From the NCBI GenBank assembly GCA_025084515.1, contig JAJAGP010001365.1:62001-126000 (forward strand): 64,000 nucleotides of DNA, written 5' to 3'. Below are positions 33,727-46,256 of this stretch, piece by piece. Origin of the DNA: Ancistrus triradiatus. Taxonomy: Eukaryota > Chordata > Actinopteri > Siluriformes > Loricariidae. A model generated the notes under the pieces. It saw only the letters and a program-made list of their open reading frames with translations, ran no database searches and had not been told where the DNA came from. Numbering within the stretch: position 1 is the first letter of the stretch; each line of letters opens with the position of its first letter. The position numbers and the translations under genes were made by a program.

Positions 33727-34617
33727 TGTTACGGTCCAAAACATCCCAAGCCGGGGGGCGTCGCCGGCCGCGTCAACATGGCGGTCGTACTGCTATAAAT
33801 AGCGCTTCCTAAATGCCGCCCGCTGGCGCACTATCGATCACTATACGTGAATCTATTCCGTATGTCAAAGAGAACCTCAGTAGCGATTCCCGTTAGGGCT
33901 TTCCGGTACGACTGGTCGCTCGCCGTCGCCCAAGCCGGAGAGAGAGAGGCTGCTGCCGTCCCTGCGTGCCTTCCTTCCCTCGGGCAAGTGCCTTATCCTT
34001 CGCTTTGCTGCTTGTTTGTTTGGCGCTGCGTGCCCCGTGCAGCGCGGCCGAAGCTTCGGCTAACGCTACGGCTATCCCTGGGTCTCCTTAGAGATCCCCC
34101 CCCACCGCGCATGCGTCCACGAGTTCGCTGTTCAGCGATCTTCTTTTGTTTCATTTAATCCAACCAAACCTAACCGCCCTCCCACGCCAGGGGCGTTTGT
34201 TTGTTAGGTTCATATTAATTCCCATTCCTTATTATAGGCCCTTTTTGGCGCTCGCTGCCTTTGTTTGAGTCCGTTGTGTACGGCTCCTCCGTTTGCCCTT
34301 ACTCCCTTATTCAGCTGCGCCCCCATCTTCTCTCACAGCCACTTGGTGTAGTGGTAACTCACTCGCCACACACTGCACTGAAGCACAGGATCGAATCCCG
34401 GCCTCAGACACTCACACGAGTGTCAGGGCTTTCTCCATTGGGCTGCAATCCGTTCTCCCTCCCGCTACACCAAGGTGTATTTTGCTTCTTTCTTTATTTC
34501 TAACTATCAGATTCCTTTTGCTCCATATTTCGTGTTCCTTTTTTCCTGCATTTGAGTCCTCCTTCCTCGTCCCCTTTCCCTCGACCAGGTGCCCCTTCCC
34601 CTGGTCGGTTCCTAACA
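33727..34617 (+). mobile_element. GC-rich LTR-like block with embedded tRNA-like promoter
   Basis: Starts TGTTACGGTC and ends CCTAACA, the same end pattern as the solo LTR at 6528-7262, but no target duplication is visible. A TATA-like ctataaatag lies at 33795. Positions 34342-34407 hold RNA polymerase III-type boxes: A-like tggtgtagtggtaa and B-like ggatcgaatcc. It may be a solo LTR with an inserted SINE head, or a composite. Confidence 0.45.
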
Positions 34618-34619
34618 AC

Positions 34620-35860
34620 ATGTTGTTGATTCAGGCAGTTCTCAGAAATGTTCTCAATTAAATTTTCCAAAAAGCACAGTGCACAAAGCATGGATTATAC
34701 TTTAAGTCACACTTAAACCAATATATGCTCCCACACCAACCCAACATCTGTTCCGAAAGCCTAGCTGCCCTGACAGGTCCCTAATGTATTATTACTGTAT
34801 GGCATTGCTATAAAACTCACCTCGAACCTTCAAGCAATGAACACGCGATTTTCTTTCCGTGCACTGCTCATAGCTGCTTGCGTTGTCCCTGCAGCTTGCT
34901 GATGTCACCAGTTAAGGGAAATCTTCTGTGAACTGTAAAAGTAATGAAATATTTGAAAAATTTAATTTAAAAATCTAATATTAAATGAAAATTTATATTT
35001 ACAAAGAAAAACTGAATATGTACCTTCAACACTAAAACTCTACAGCTGCTGGAATCTTGCTGTAGGTTTGTGCTGCAGTAACAGCATTTGTGCTCGATGG
35101 CTCCTCTCTCAAAAAATTCCTGTTTTTTTTTTTTAGCAGTTGGGGACATTGGTATGTTTACAACTTGGCAGTGGGTAAATGATGATTTTATTTTGGATAT
35201 ATATCTTCAGAATTGTTACCTCCAGTCCTTAGACATCTCCTTCATGTGTCTGTCTCCTCCTGTCCCATTGGGTCAGTGATGGAAAGTGTCATCTTTGACA
35301 TAATGACAATCTTTATTAACAAAAGAAAAGAAAAAAGAAGTTGTATACCATGCAATAATAACTGGAGTACCATGACATGTCCTGCCCTTTTTTTTTGTGT
35401 TATTTGATTTGGCTACTCCAGGATCACTGACATGGATCACTGTTTTTACACTGCATATGAAAATACTAGTAACAACAAAATATGAACTATTCTGACGGGT
35501 CTGGTGTAATTTTAAGCACAGTCTCCTCCCACTAAAATGAAGTAAAAAATAATATACAACATGTACCTTGGGAAAATATTCTAGACAGTAAACCATGAAA
35601 TCTGAAATTAAGTAAAGCAAGATAGCTTTTGACATTTGAGAACACACACCACAAGAATCAAGTGTGCTCCAGTATTTACAGGGCACAGCCTGTGTCCTCA
35701 ACTGGAAACTTCATCTGCATGAAAAGTTTAAATAGAATGTTAGTGATGTTTATAATAACAATACCACAGTTTTTGTGCCAGCCTTGTGTGACTGACTAAG
35801 AGGCTTTCTAGGAATGTCATTGTTGTATGTAAATGATTTTAGTTGTGATTATAGTGTCCC
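34620..35860. other. Intergenic, no gene seen
   Basis: Only short frames without homology occur. The 142-residue minus-strand frame at 35273-35701 has no recognisable motif and no repeat ends were identified. Confidence 0.4.
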
Positions 35861-35869
35861 CCTATAGCG

Positions 35870-36391
35870 CTGCCCTTGAAAAAAGGTTCTCAGTTTGAGT
35901 ATGGAGGCCTCGTGGTGAGCGCTTTTATTCCTTGCCTTTGCTGTGGAGCGACACACTGCTCCAACTGCTGGTATGATGTTCTGGGGAGCCATCGCGTGCC
36001 ACAGTCGGTCACCACTAGTAGTGATAAGAGGGACACTAACCAAATCATTGTTTCTGTGCAGGACATCCTGCGGGCACATTTGTTGCCTCTCACAGCAGGG
36101 CATCCAACTGGCATTTTTGTTCAGCAGGATAATGCTCACCCACGCACAGCAAGGTTTTCCCATGATGTCTTCACCAGATTGTAACACTTCCGTGGCCTGC
36201 CCTGGCACCAAATTTATCACCAATTGGCATGTATTGGACCAGCTGGGATGCTAGCTTGGGGCAGTCTACGAGTGTGCAGGATCTACAGACCTAGCTGCAA
36301 CATCTGTGGGTAAATGTACCACAGAATATCTTACAGAACCTGTATATATCTCCATGCCCAACCGTATCTCTCATCTTGTATCCAGGCTAGA
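35870..36391 (+). mobile_element. Tc1-like transposase remnant
   Basis: Overlapping plus-strand frames give MFWGAIACHSRSPLVVIRGTL, then FVQQDNAHPRTARFSHDV, matching the second and third catalytic-domain blocks of a Tc1-family transposase (the D of QQDNA is visible). Frames shift in between, and the 3' end runs straight into the 62-bp satellite. Confidence 0.7.
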
Positions 36392-39155
36392 AGAAGCACG
36401 TTCTGATAAGGTAATTTAGTCTATAAATCTATGCTACCTATAGTTTACATGCAGGAAGCACGTTCTGATAAGGTAATTTAGTCTATAAATCTATGCTACC
36501 TATGGTTTAAATGCAGGAAGCACGTTCTGATAAGGTAATTTAGTCTATAATCTATGCTACCTATGGTTTAAATGCAGGAAGCACGTTCTGATAAGGTAAT
36601 TTAGTCTATAAATCTATGCTACCTATAGTTTTTTTACATGCAGGAAGCACGTTCTGATAAAGGTAATTTAGTCTATAAATCTATGCTACCTATAGTTTAC
36701 ATGCAGGAAGCACGTTCTGATAAAGTAATTTAGTCTATAAATCTATGCTACCTATAGTTTTTACATGCAGGAAGCACGTTCTGATAAGGTAATTTAGTCT
36801 ATAAATCTATGGCTACCTATGGTTTAAATTTTAAATGCAGGAAGCAAGTTCTGATAAGGTAATTTGGTCTATAAATCTATGCTACCTATGGTTAAATGCA
36901 TGCCAGGAAGCACGTTCTGATAAGGTAATTTAATCTATAATCTATGCTACCTATAGTTTACATTGCAGGAAGCACGTTCTGATAAGAAAATTTAATCTAT
37001 AAATCTATGTTACCTATAGTTTACATACAGGAAGCACGTTCTGATAAGTGTAATTTAGTCTATAAATCTATGCTACCTATAGTTTACATGCAGGAAGCAC
37101 GTTCTGATAAGGTAATTTAGTCTATAAATCTATGCTACCTATAGTTTTACATGCAGGAAGCAAGTTCTGATAAGGTAATTTAATCTATAAATCTATATGC
37201 TACCTATAGTTTTTACATTGCAGGAAGCACGTTCCTGATAAGGTAATTTAATCTATAATCTATGCTACCTATGGTTTAAATTGCAGGAAGCAAGTTTCTG
37301 ATAAAAACAGGTAATTTTAGTCTATAAATCTATGCTACCTATAGTTTAAATTGCAGGAAGCACGTTTCTGATAAGGTATTTAATCTATAAATCTATGCTA
37401 CCTATGGTTTTAAATGCAGGAAGCACGTTTCTGATAAGGTAATTTAATCTATAAATCTATGCTACCTATAGTTTACATACGGAAGCACGTTCTGATAAGG
37501 TAATTTAATCTATAAATCTATGCTACCTATAGTTTACATTGCAGGAAGCACGTTCTGATAAGGTAATTTTAATCTATAAATCTATGCTACCTATAGTTTA
37601 CATGCAGGAAGCACGTTCTGATAAGGGTAATTTAAATCTATAAATCTATGCTACCTATAGTTTACATTGCAGGAAGCACGTTCTGATAAGGTAATTTAAT
37701 CTATAAATCTATGCTACCAATAGTTTTTACATACAGGAAGCACGTTCTGATAAGGTAATTTAGTCTATAAATCTATGCTACCTATAGTTTACATTGGCAG
37801 GAAGCAACGTTCTGATAAGGTAATTTAATCTATAAATCTATGCTACCAATAGTTTACATACAGGAAGCACGTTCTGATAAGGTAATTTAGTCTATAAATC
37901 TATGCTACCAATAGTTTACATTGCGGGAAGCACGTTCTGATAAGGTAATTTAGTCTATAAATCTATGCTACCTATAGTTTTTACATTGCAGGAAGCACGT
38001 TCTATAAGGTAATTTAATCTATAAATCTATGCTACCATATCGTTTACATACAGGAAGCACGTTCTGATAAGGTAATTTAGTCTATAAATCTATGCTACCC
38101 TATAGTTTACCATTGCGGGAAGCACGTTCTGATAAGGTAATTTAGTCTATAAATCTATGCTACCTATAGTTTTACATTGCAGGAAGCACGTTCTGATAAG
38201 GTAATTTAATCTATAAATCTATGCTACCAATAGTTTACATACAGGAAGCACGTTCTGATAAGGTAATTTAGTCTATAAATCTATGCTAACCCAATAGTTT
38301 ACATTGCGGGAAGCACGTTCTGATAAGGTAATTTAGTCTATAAATCTATGCTACCTATAGTTTACATATGGGAAAGGAAGCACGTTCTGATAAGGTAATT
38401 TAGTCTATAAATCTATGCTACCTATAGTTTACATTGCAGGAAGCACTTCTGATAAGGTAATTTAGTCTATAAATCTATGCTACCTATAGTTTACATTGCG
38501 GGAAGCACGTTCTGATAAGGTAATTTAGTCTATAAATCTATGCTACCTATAGTTTACATTGCGGGAGCACGTTCTGATAAGGTAATTTAGTCTATAAATC
38601 TATGCTACCTATAGTTTACATTGCGGGAAGCACGTTCTGATAAGGTAATTTAGTCTATAAATCTATGCTACCTATAGTTTACATACAGGAAGCACGTTCT
38701 GATAAGGTAATTTAGTCTATAAATCTATGCTACCAATAGTTTTTACATTGCGGGAAGCACGTTCTGATAAGGTAATTTAGGTCTATAAATCTATGCTACC
38801 TATAGTTTACATTGCGGGAAGCACGTTCTGATAAGGTAATTTAGTCTATAAATCTATGCTACCTATAGTTTACATTGCGGGAAGCACGTTCTGATAAGGT
38901 AATTTAGTCTATAAATCTATGCTACCTATAGTTTTACATTGCGGGCGGGAAGCACGTTCTGATAAGGTAATTTAGTCTATAAATCTATGCTACCTATAGT
39001 TTACATTGCAGGAAGCACGTTCTGATAAGGTAATTTAGTCTATAAATCTATGCTACCTATAGTTTAACATTGCGGAAGCACGTTCTGATAAGAGTAATTT
39101 AGTCTATAAATCTATGCTACCTATAGTTTTTTAAATGCAGGAAGCACTTTGTGAT
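36392..39155 (+). repeat. Satellite array, 62-bp unit, about 44 copies
   Basis: The unit has three conserved parts: gcaggaagcacgttctgata, aggtaatttagtctataaat and ctatgctacctatagtttac. Variants at fixed places (acatacagg, cattgcggg or atgcagg; aatctata or agtctata; cctatag or ccaatag) recur in an ordered way between about 37440 and 38400, suggesting a higher-order repeat. Many units differ only by single-base insertions or deletions. The last unit ends in aagcactttgtgatg at 39155. No open frame or promoter is evident. Confidence 0.95.
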
Positions 39156-40255
39156 GAATACTATGATTATTACTACTACAACAACACACCGATTTAAACT
39201 TTACTGACCTTTTACTTGAAACTTGGAGGTATATCTCCGGAGGTTGAATAAATGAATAAATGGATTGATAACAGACCGTGAATATTTGATGGCAATGGTC
39301 AAATCAGCTGAGACAAGCAGCCATCAAACACTCGAGCAAATAATATATAGCTAGGCTTTTATAAGGTATACATGAAGAGACATTCATGTAAAACACAATA
39401 TAATTTATTAAAACTGAAGTTACAATATTTTAACTACAAGAAACCCCCAATACTAACCGTGAATCCAAGACCAAATACCAGAATACTGACGTAAAAGTGA
39501 TATGCTCATGCGCAGTAGTCCTAGGTAGGACCGTTTGATGGGTAGGACGGATTTTCAGAACAACGGTCCACCCAACAAGGTGTAAGTGAAAGGACAAAAG
39601 AAAAGCGAAGAAACGGCCCGCCTTGCAACACTGCCGTGACATCACATATTCAACAAGCTTTAGAATATGATGGTCAACTTTATTCTGTTCAATGCACCAT
39701 CCATCAAACATCCAACAAGTTCAGCGGTTAATTGAGGACTACGAGACATGGTAGTGACTTGGTAATCCACAGTGAAGTCAGGTTAAGATCTCATTGTAGA
39801 GTGCTGAAATACATACACAAAAATATATATATAGATATAAAATACTTATACATGTACACAAACCGCGAATTATGTAATCTTCAGTGGATTACAAGTTCTA
39901 AAAAAGCTGTGTCACCACTTAGGTGAGTGTTTAATGAACAGAGACGTTAGGAAGCGTGAAAAACTGAATATTGACTGAAAGAAGGATGAAGTCATTTAAA
40001 AGTCAAGTGTAGGAAGGAATTTAAAGAATAAAATGGAAGACTATTCGAAAGTTTTGGCCCATGTATTTTTTTTAATACTCTCCAGACGTCCTCTAGATGG
40101 CAGGATTGCACAAAAAACCTACAATACTAACGCTCAGGCAGTCACAAAAATGAGATGTAATTTAGATGTAATGCTGTTACATTTAATCAATGACTAATGC
40201 AGGAGCAAAACGCATGTATACAACTCACAGGGTGCAATACATGAATTCGAGTTCG
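39156..40255. other. Spacer between the two tandem arrays, no gene seen
   Basis: A 93-residue minus-strand frame at 39430-39711 has no recognisable motif. The stretch catgcgcagtagtcctaggt near 39508 looks repeat-like, but no family is assigned. Confidence 0.4.
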
Positions 40256-40257
40256 AG

Positions 40258-41645
40258 AATGTCAGGCACCCATTATTGACCGGGAAGAGTCAGGCGCCAG
40301 TTAATGATGAGGAAGGGTCAGGTGCCCATTAATGACCAGGAAAAGTCAGGCACCTGTTAATGATGGGGAAGAGTCAAGCGCCCGTTAATTATGGAGAAGA
40401 GTCAGGCGCCCATTAATGACGAGGAAAAGTCAGGTGCCCATCAATGATGGTGAAAGGGTCAGGCCCCAATTAATGAGTAGAAGTCGTCAGGCATCCATTA
40501 ATGATGGGGAATGGTCAGGCACCCGTTAATGACCAGGAAAAGTCAGGCACCTATTAATGATGGGGAAGGGTCAGGCACCCATTAATGACCATGAAGAGTC
40601 AGGCGCTCGTTAATGATGAGGAAGGGTCAGGTGCCCATTAATGACCAGGAAAAGTCAGGCACCTGTTAATGATGGGGAAGAGTCAAGCACCCGTTAATTA
40701 TGGGGAAGAGTCAGGCACCCATTAATGACGAGGAAAACTCAGGTGCCCATCAATGATGGTGAAAGGGTCAGGCCCCCATTAATGAGTAGAAGTCGTCAGG
40801 CACCCATTAATGATGGGGAAAAGTCAGGCACCCATTAATGATGGGGAAGGGTCAGGCACCTGATAATGATGGGGAAGGGGTCAGACACCTGATAATGATG
40901 GGGAAGGGTCAGGCGCCCGTTAATGATGGGGAAGGGTCGGGCGCCCATTAATGACCATGAAAAGTCAGGCACCCATTAATGATGGGGAAGGGTCAGGCAC
41001 CTGATAATGATGGGAAAGGGTCAGGCACCCATTAATGACCAGGAAAAATCAGGCCACATATTAATGAGGTGGGAAGGGTCGGGCGCCCATTAATGATGGG
41101 GAAGGATCAGGCACCCATTAATGATGGGGAAGGGTCGGGCGCGCCAGGGTAATGATGGGAAAGGGTCAGGCGCCCATTAATGACCAGGAAAAGTCAGGCA
41201 CCCATTAATGATGGGGAAGGGTCGGGCGCCAGTCAATGATGGGGAAGGGTCAGGCACCTGATAATGATGGGGAAGGGTCAGGCACCTGATAATGATGGGG
41301 AAGGGTCAGGCACCTGATAATGATGGGGAAAAGTCAGGCACCCATTAATGATGGGGAAGGGTCAGGCGCCCGTTAACGATGGGGAAGGGTCAGGCACCTG
41401 ATAATGATGGGGAAGGGTCAGGCACCCATTAATGATGGGGAAGGGTGGGTCACCTGATAATGATGGGGAAGGGTCGGACACCTGATAATGATGGGGAAGG
41501 GTCAGGCACCCGTTAATGACCAGGAAAAGTCAGGCACCCATTAATGATGGGGAAGGGTCAGGCACCTGATAATGATGGGAAAGGGTCAGGCACCCATTAA
41601 TGACCAGGAAAAGTCAGGCACCCATTAATGATGGGGAAGGGTCGG
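40258..41645 (+). repeat. Minisatellite, 28-bp unit, about 49 copies
   Basis: Unit: gtcaggcacccattaatgat followed by ggggaagg. Two main subtypes alternate (ending gatggggaagg or gaccaggaaaa), with further variants cctgataatg and cgcccgttaatg. A block near 40260-40480 is repeated with few changes near 40590-40800, so expansion took place partly in blocks of several units. It is GC-richer than its surroundings. Confidence 0.95.
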
Positions 41646-42136
41646 GGTATATGTCTAGGAGTATATGTCTATATTCCAGTTCATCAGTATCCTGAATATT
41701 TGCACTCTTCAGGATGGTGGTTGGTTCCGTGTGTGATGCATGGCACGCTCTGGGGTGCCGCCATGTTACAGCAATCTTACATGAACCATCATCGACCAAA
41801 AATGACCATTTAAGTAAAGCACTTGCATTCGCAAGTGCCAGTAAGTCCATAATGCTGTTTCTAATGAATTCAAAATGCTGTAGTTAAGAACGGAAAGGAT
41901 CAAAAGCTTTAAGAGAAGTAAATTCGAGTGAGGTCATCCTTCAACTCTGAGATCACACACAACCATGTTTATAACCTAATTTCACTTCTAGTCAAACACA
42001 GGCATTCTTCAGGGACGCTGTAATATTTTTTTTTTCCTGGCTCAGAAGAAAAGTGAGGCCGTTATTTTCACACGCCGAATGCGCACACACAGACACACAC
42101 CAGTGCATCCATACGCACACTACAGCAACACCTTAC

Positions 42137-42309
42137 ACGATATAGAACCCACATTTGCAATGTGACAAAAGCTCTCGTCCCATCATGTTTCCACCGAGTC
42201 ACATGGTCAGCAAGTGTGACTTTGGCAAATGAGAATGACGCCTTTAGATCCCCTGTGAGTGCTTCCAGGGCTGTGTGTGTTCCTCCAGAAAGACAGAAAG
42301 AGATTATAT
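42137..42309 (-). CDS. Candidate orphan coding exon, unassigned
   Basis: On the minus strand a pyrimidine-rich acceptor (cctctgacactcttacag) leads into 173 bp that stay open in one frame and end at a strong donor (CGT then GTAAGG). The encoded 57 codons include LSGGTHTALEALTGDLKASF and DHVTRWKHDGTRAFVTLQMW, with balanced, gene-like composition. No family is recognised and no partner exon was found next to it. It lies on the same strand as rbpms but 15 kb past its last exon, so it would belong to another gene or a pseudogene. It could also be chance. Confidence 0.35.
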
Positions 42310-42419
42310 CTGTAAGAGTGTCAGAGGATGGTAAAGGCTCACCTTTCAGTACATACAGGGCCAGAGAGGAAGGAAAGAGCATAGGATGTGTACGAATAAA
42401 TAGAGAAAGACAAAGCAAG

Positions 42420-43960
42420 TATTAATAGGCAGAGAAAGAGGAAGATAATTCAGACAGAGCACGAGAAATGGAAAAGATGTAGCACAAGGTTAACATGGTT
42501 AGGTTGAGAGAGGACAGCAGATGTGAAAGGCGAACGCATTATCACACCTCCAAACAAGAAAACAAATATCCTGGGGGTGAAAAATGAAAAAAGCTGTGTA
42601 CATATAAAACCGCTTTTATTTATTTCCACAAAGATATTACAGAGGCAAAACACACTCGGAAGATCAGATAATAACATTCCTGATCAATATCATACATACA
42701 CTGTAAAAGGTTGGAAATCAACCAAATCAAACGGACAGACAAATCAAACATGCACAGAAACTAAACTTGTAAGAATCTTCTGTAGCCTCTGGCTGATGAT
42801 AAGTTTGATTGGATATTAAGGCAGGAAGTACAGTAGAACCTCTAGAACAAATAATCTTAACAATTTTAGCACGTAAAAAATGGCTATATAGATTTCTTAT
42901 CATAAGAGTACTTTAAAATAGGACTGTGAAACGATTTCAGTATTAATCATGCCTAATCGCATTTTTGCTCGGTCCTAATTAACACTTGTTTAATTCAAAT
43001 CATTTTTTGAACAGCACTATTATACAAATGGTACTTAAGCTTTAATAAAACATTTAATACTTTTTAATTATTCAATAAACACAAAAAACACAACAATGAT
43101 TAACCCAGCATTCTCTGGATACCACTGGGACAACGGACATCCACATGGAACATTGGTAGAGCACATGCACCATTATCAAAGAATCCTGAGATCCCAGGTT
43201 CAAGGGTGGTCCCCACTCAAAGTATATAAGCGAGTACACACTTGCCCCCTCTCTGTTTGGGACTGTGGACCTCAAGGTCCAAGGTTCAAATCCCACCTCT
43301 GTCATACCGCTATTAGGTCACTGTATCAATTGTAAGCAACTCCGGATAGGAGCATCTGATAAATAACCAAATGTCATTCACCACTGCAGGGTTCTATAAA
43401 CACACCATCTGACCTTCAGGTTGTGAGCCCCTCCCTGGATTCAAACCCAATCCCTCAAGAACCGACGTTTCCTGCAACCAGCTGGAATCACCGGAGCTGT
43501 ATGATCAGCAATTCCCAGAATACCATTTTAAAGTTAAATACTTGTTTTACGAGGCACTTTATTTTAAAGAAGCAACATGTGCAAGCAGTTCTCTCGTGTC
43601 AATGAGTAAAATGTCCAAGGAATCATTCATGAACATCACGAACCAATCATTGACACTTTTTGTATAATGCTGTAAAAAGAGAACAGCGGACTATTTCAGA
43701 CACAGCCCAGATCTATAGGTGCGGCACATGGTAAAACTACGAACACAACAAGTCATTCAAAATTGATCAGTGATAAAATTAGTCTGCTTTAATATTGCTT
43801 AAATTAAACCTATGTGATTTGTATTTAAAATGTCTTAAACCAATTTTGTAATTTGCAATCTTTGTTTTTTCTTTTACAGGTGAAACAGGCTAAAAGTATC
43901 TAATGTAAGTAAAGGACGCGTTACACATAAACACACCTCTAAAGACATCGGCCATGTCAG
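42420..43960. other. Intergenic with repeat scraps
   Basis: Around 42915-43010 there is a hAT-MITE-like fragment (attaatcatgcctaatcgca). Around 43180-43290 there are two tRNA B-box-like strings (ccaggttcaagg and aaggttcaaatcccacc), probably a SINE remnant. No gene is seen. Confidence 0.35.
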
Positions 43961-43964
43961 TATA

Positions 43965-44808
43965 CAGTAAGTCCCCTAGATGTGAACCTTCAACTAAAGA
44001 ACGTTCAAAGATTTGTGTGCAACACATTGAAAATTATTTAAATAAGTGCAAAATTAAAAACTGTGACAGAATTTCAAGTTGGGTGTCAGCATGGCAGGTT
44101 AGTTCATCTCTGGCGCTTAAAACGGAGGCGAGCAGAACGTTGCTGTTTTCTCAGTCAGATTTGGGCTTTATCAAGAAGTGGCTGTCAAGATGGTTACTGA
44201 CTATCCTGCTTGGACAGAAAGCGGGAGATGAACACTAGAAGCCGGTACAGAGCAGAGCTTTAATAAGAAACTGAAAAACACTGAAGAACAATAACAAAAC
44301 TAAGACCTGGGCTTACAGAGTCCATAAACAGTCCAAACCACAGCAAACAGGAATGGCATGATATGAGAGAGAAGTAGAGGGAAACTGAAACCGTACCAGT
44401 GTGAACCACACAGAAGCCAAACATACTTAATTCATACCAAAAAAAAAAGAAATGTAGAGTTTAATTAACCAAGAAGCTAAACAGCTGAACTATTTCAGGA
44501 AGTTAGAACGTAAACAAAGGTGACGCATCACACAGTGATGATGTGCGATGGATGCTGGGTAGTGTAGTCCGGTAGGACATTATTTATCTATTTTACACCT
44601 AGAATGTCTAGAACTAAGCTTAAAAGCAGTGATGATCTCTATAAGAAGCGATGAGCCATAACAAAATGAAAGCCACACTAAAATGAAAATAAGAGATCAA
44701 GTGTTGGAGGCCCACAAACTGGATGCTTGAGCTAAACATGTTGGAGTTTTTTTGAACATGTGAACCCACTCTCAGAACGAAACTGGTTCAGATCTAGGGG
44801 GCTTACTG
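43965..44808. mobile_element. MITE with 24-bp TIRs, pogo/Tigger-like
   Basis: The left end is cagtaagtcccctagatgtg and the right end, reversed, is cagtaagccccctagatctg; both continue into aacc. TA dinucleotides flank the element at 43963-43964 and 44809-44810. The interior (44220-44580) contains unrelated sequence resembling part of an LTR element, so it may be nested. No transposase frame. Confidence 0.75.
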
Positions 44809-44829
44809 TAAACAATCATAAACCATATT

Positions 44830-45640
44830 GAATTAAATTGGAAATAACAAATGACATGCTATAAAAATCATTTCAGCTTTCAAGGTGAAGCTGCTACTAC
44901 TTTTGAAACATTTGATAAAAAAAAACCTCACACCCAAAATGTATTATGAAACGTGAACATTTTCTTGTATAAATAAAAGCAACACAGAAACTGAAATTAG
45001 TTGAACGAATATAAACTGCTCTAATCTGAGGAACAGCAGCAATTAAAGAAATTTAAATTTTAGAAACAAAGATGTCTGCTGATTTTGGTTGCGTGATCTG
45101 CAATTGATCGGTAACGTTATCATCACGTCCATGACCTCAGCTAGCATTTCAGTTATCTGTAGTTCCCACTCATGGAAACACAAGAGCAAATCCAAACTAA
45201 AGCAATCACACAGCCGGATGTTGCCAGTGCTGATGCATTTCGCTTTTTATAAAGTTTTCCCTTTGCTCAAATGTATGCTAACAGATTTTTGGATGTTGCA
45301 CATTTTAATGATTAATAGTTAATTCAAAACAAACCTAGTAGTTTCCATCTAGCTGCTCTCTGATTTCTTTATTCACATGACAAATTTAAATAATCGTCTA
45401 ATAACTTTTCTTAAATACCTTCACACTCATCCAGTAAACAGTATTATGGGATTGTCCCTTCCATGAAATACTTAAAATAATCTGTGGTAAAATTGTATAC
45501 TCTTCCAACACATGAAGCCTTCAAATGGGAGCAACAACAATACTGATGACCTAATTTGCTGTGACTGTATGACAGCATTGTGCATTACGAAAATCAGAGT
45601 ATATATAAAATATAATTCTGAATATCTATAAAACATGAGT
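44830..45640. other. Intergenic, no gene seen
   Basis: AT-rich sequence without recognisable repeats, exon signals or RNA genes. Confidence 0.4.
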
Positions 45641-46256
45641 ATTAGGGGTGGGTGATCTGACGATTTTACATGGTGAACGAGAAATCATGAGAACAATCCT
45701 ACTAAACATGTCTTATTACTTAAGCTAAATATGCTGACATGACATCCCAAAATGTTTTAACTATATTTGCTAGACTAATAAAAAACAAAAAATAAATAAC
45801 CCAGAGTGGGTGGGTTCCTAGAATACGTACCATCTTTTGTTTGGTTTAGTAATATGGTAACTCGGGTGAAGACATGAGTCTTCGAATCCTTTCATTAGTT
45901 ATCTAGAACTGGTTTAGATTATACTCAACGAAAGCCAGACCACACATTGGGCAACAACTCTGCAGGCGGGCAACAGTGTAGAATTAAGCAACAATAACAA
46001 AGTAATTTTCTAAAGGCAGGCCATGTTAGCAAACATGCAGGCCTTAAGCAGTGTTCACAACAGACACAAATTCCCTGTTGACTTGAATGGAAGCAGTTTG
46101 GCAAAAGGAGAAAGGGATTTGCATTCAATTACTTTCAAATCCACCCAAGAATTATCACTTTTAACCTCACAACCATTTCAGAAGTGTGCGCCAATAGAGA
46201 GAAGTGCTAGCATTTACTGTTTTAGGACAGTTTTACACAACAGCAGCTTACATTAC

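Noticed and set aside
34342..34407. Possible tRNA gene
   Set aside because: A- and B-box-like strings are present, but a full cloverleaf with paired acceptor ends is not. A SINE head is more likely.
39430..39711. 93-residue minus-strand frame
   Set aside because: No recognisable domain, and the stretch looks repeat-derived.
36392..41645. Regular repeats reminiscent of a CRISPR array
   Set aside because: The repeats are head to tail without unique spacers, lie in animal DNA and have no cas genes. They are a satellite and a minisatellite.
41614..41850. Minus-strand frame with LLKWSFLVDDGSCK, reminiscent of an OB-fold strand
   Set aside because: It runs into the minisatellite, has no acceptor at its start, and the local sequence looks like an interspersed repeat. 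The resemblance is too short to use.
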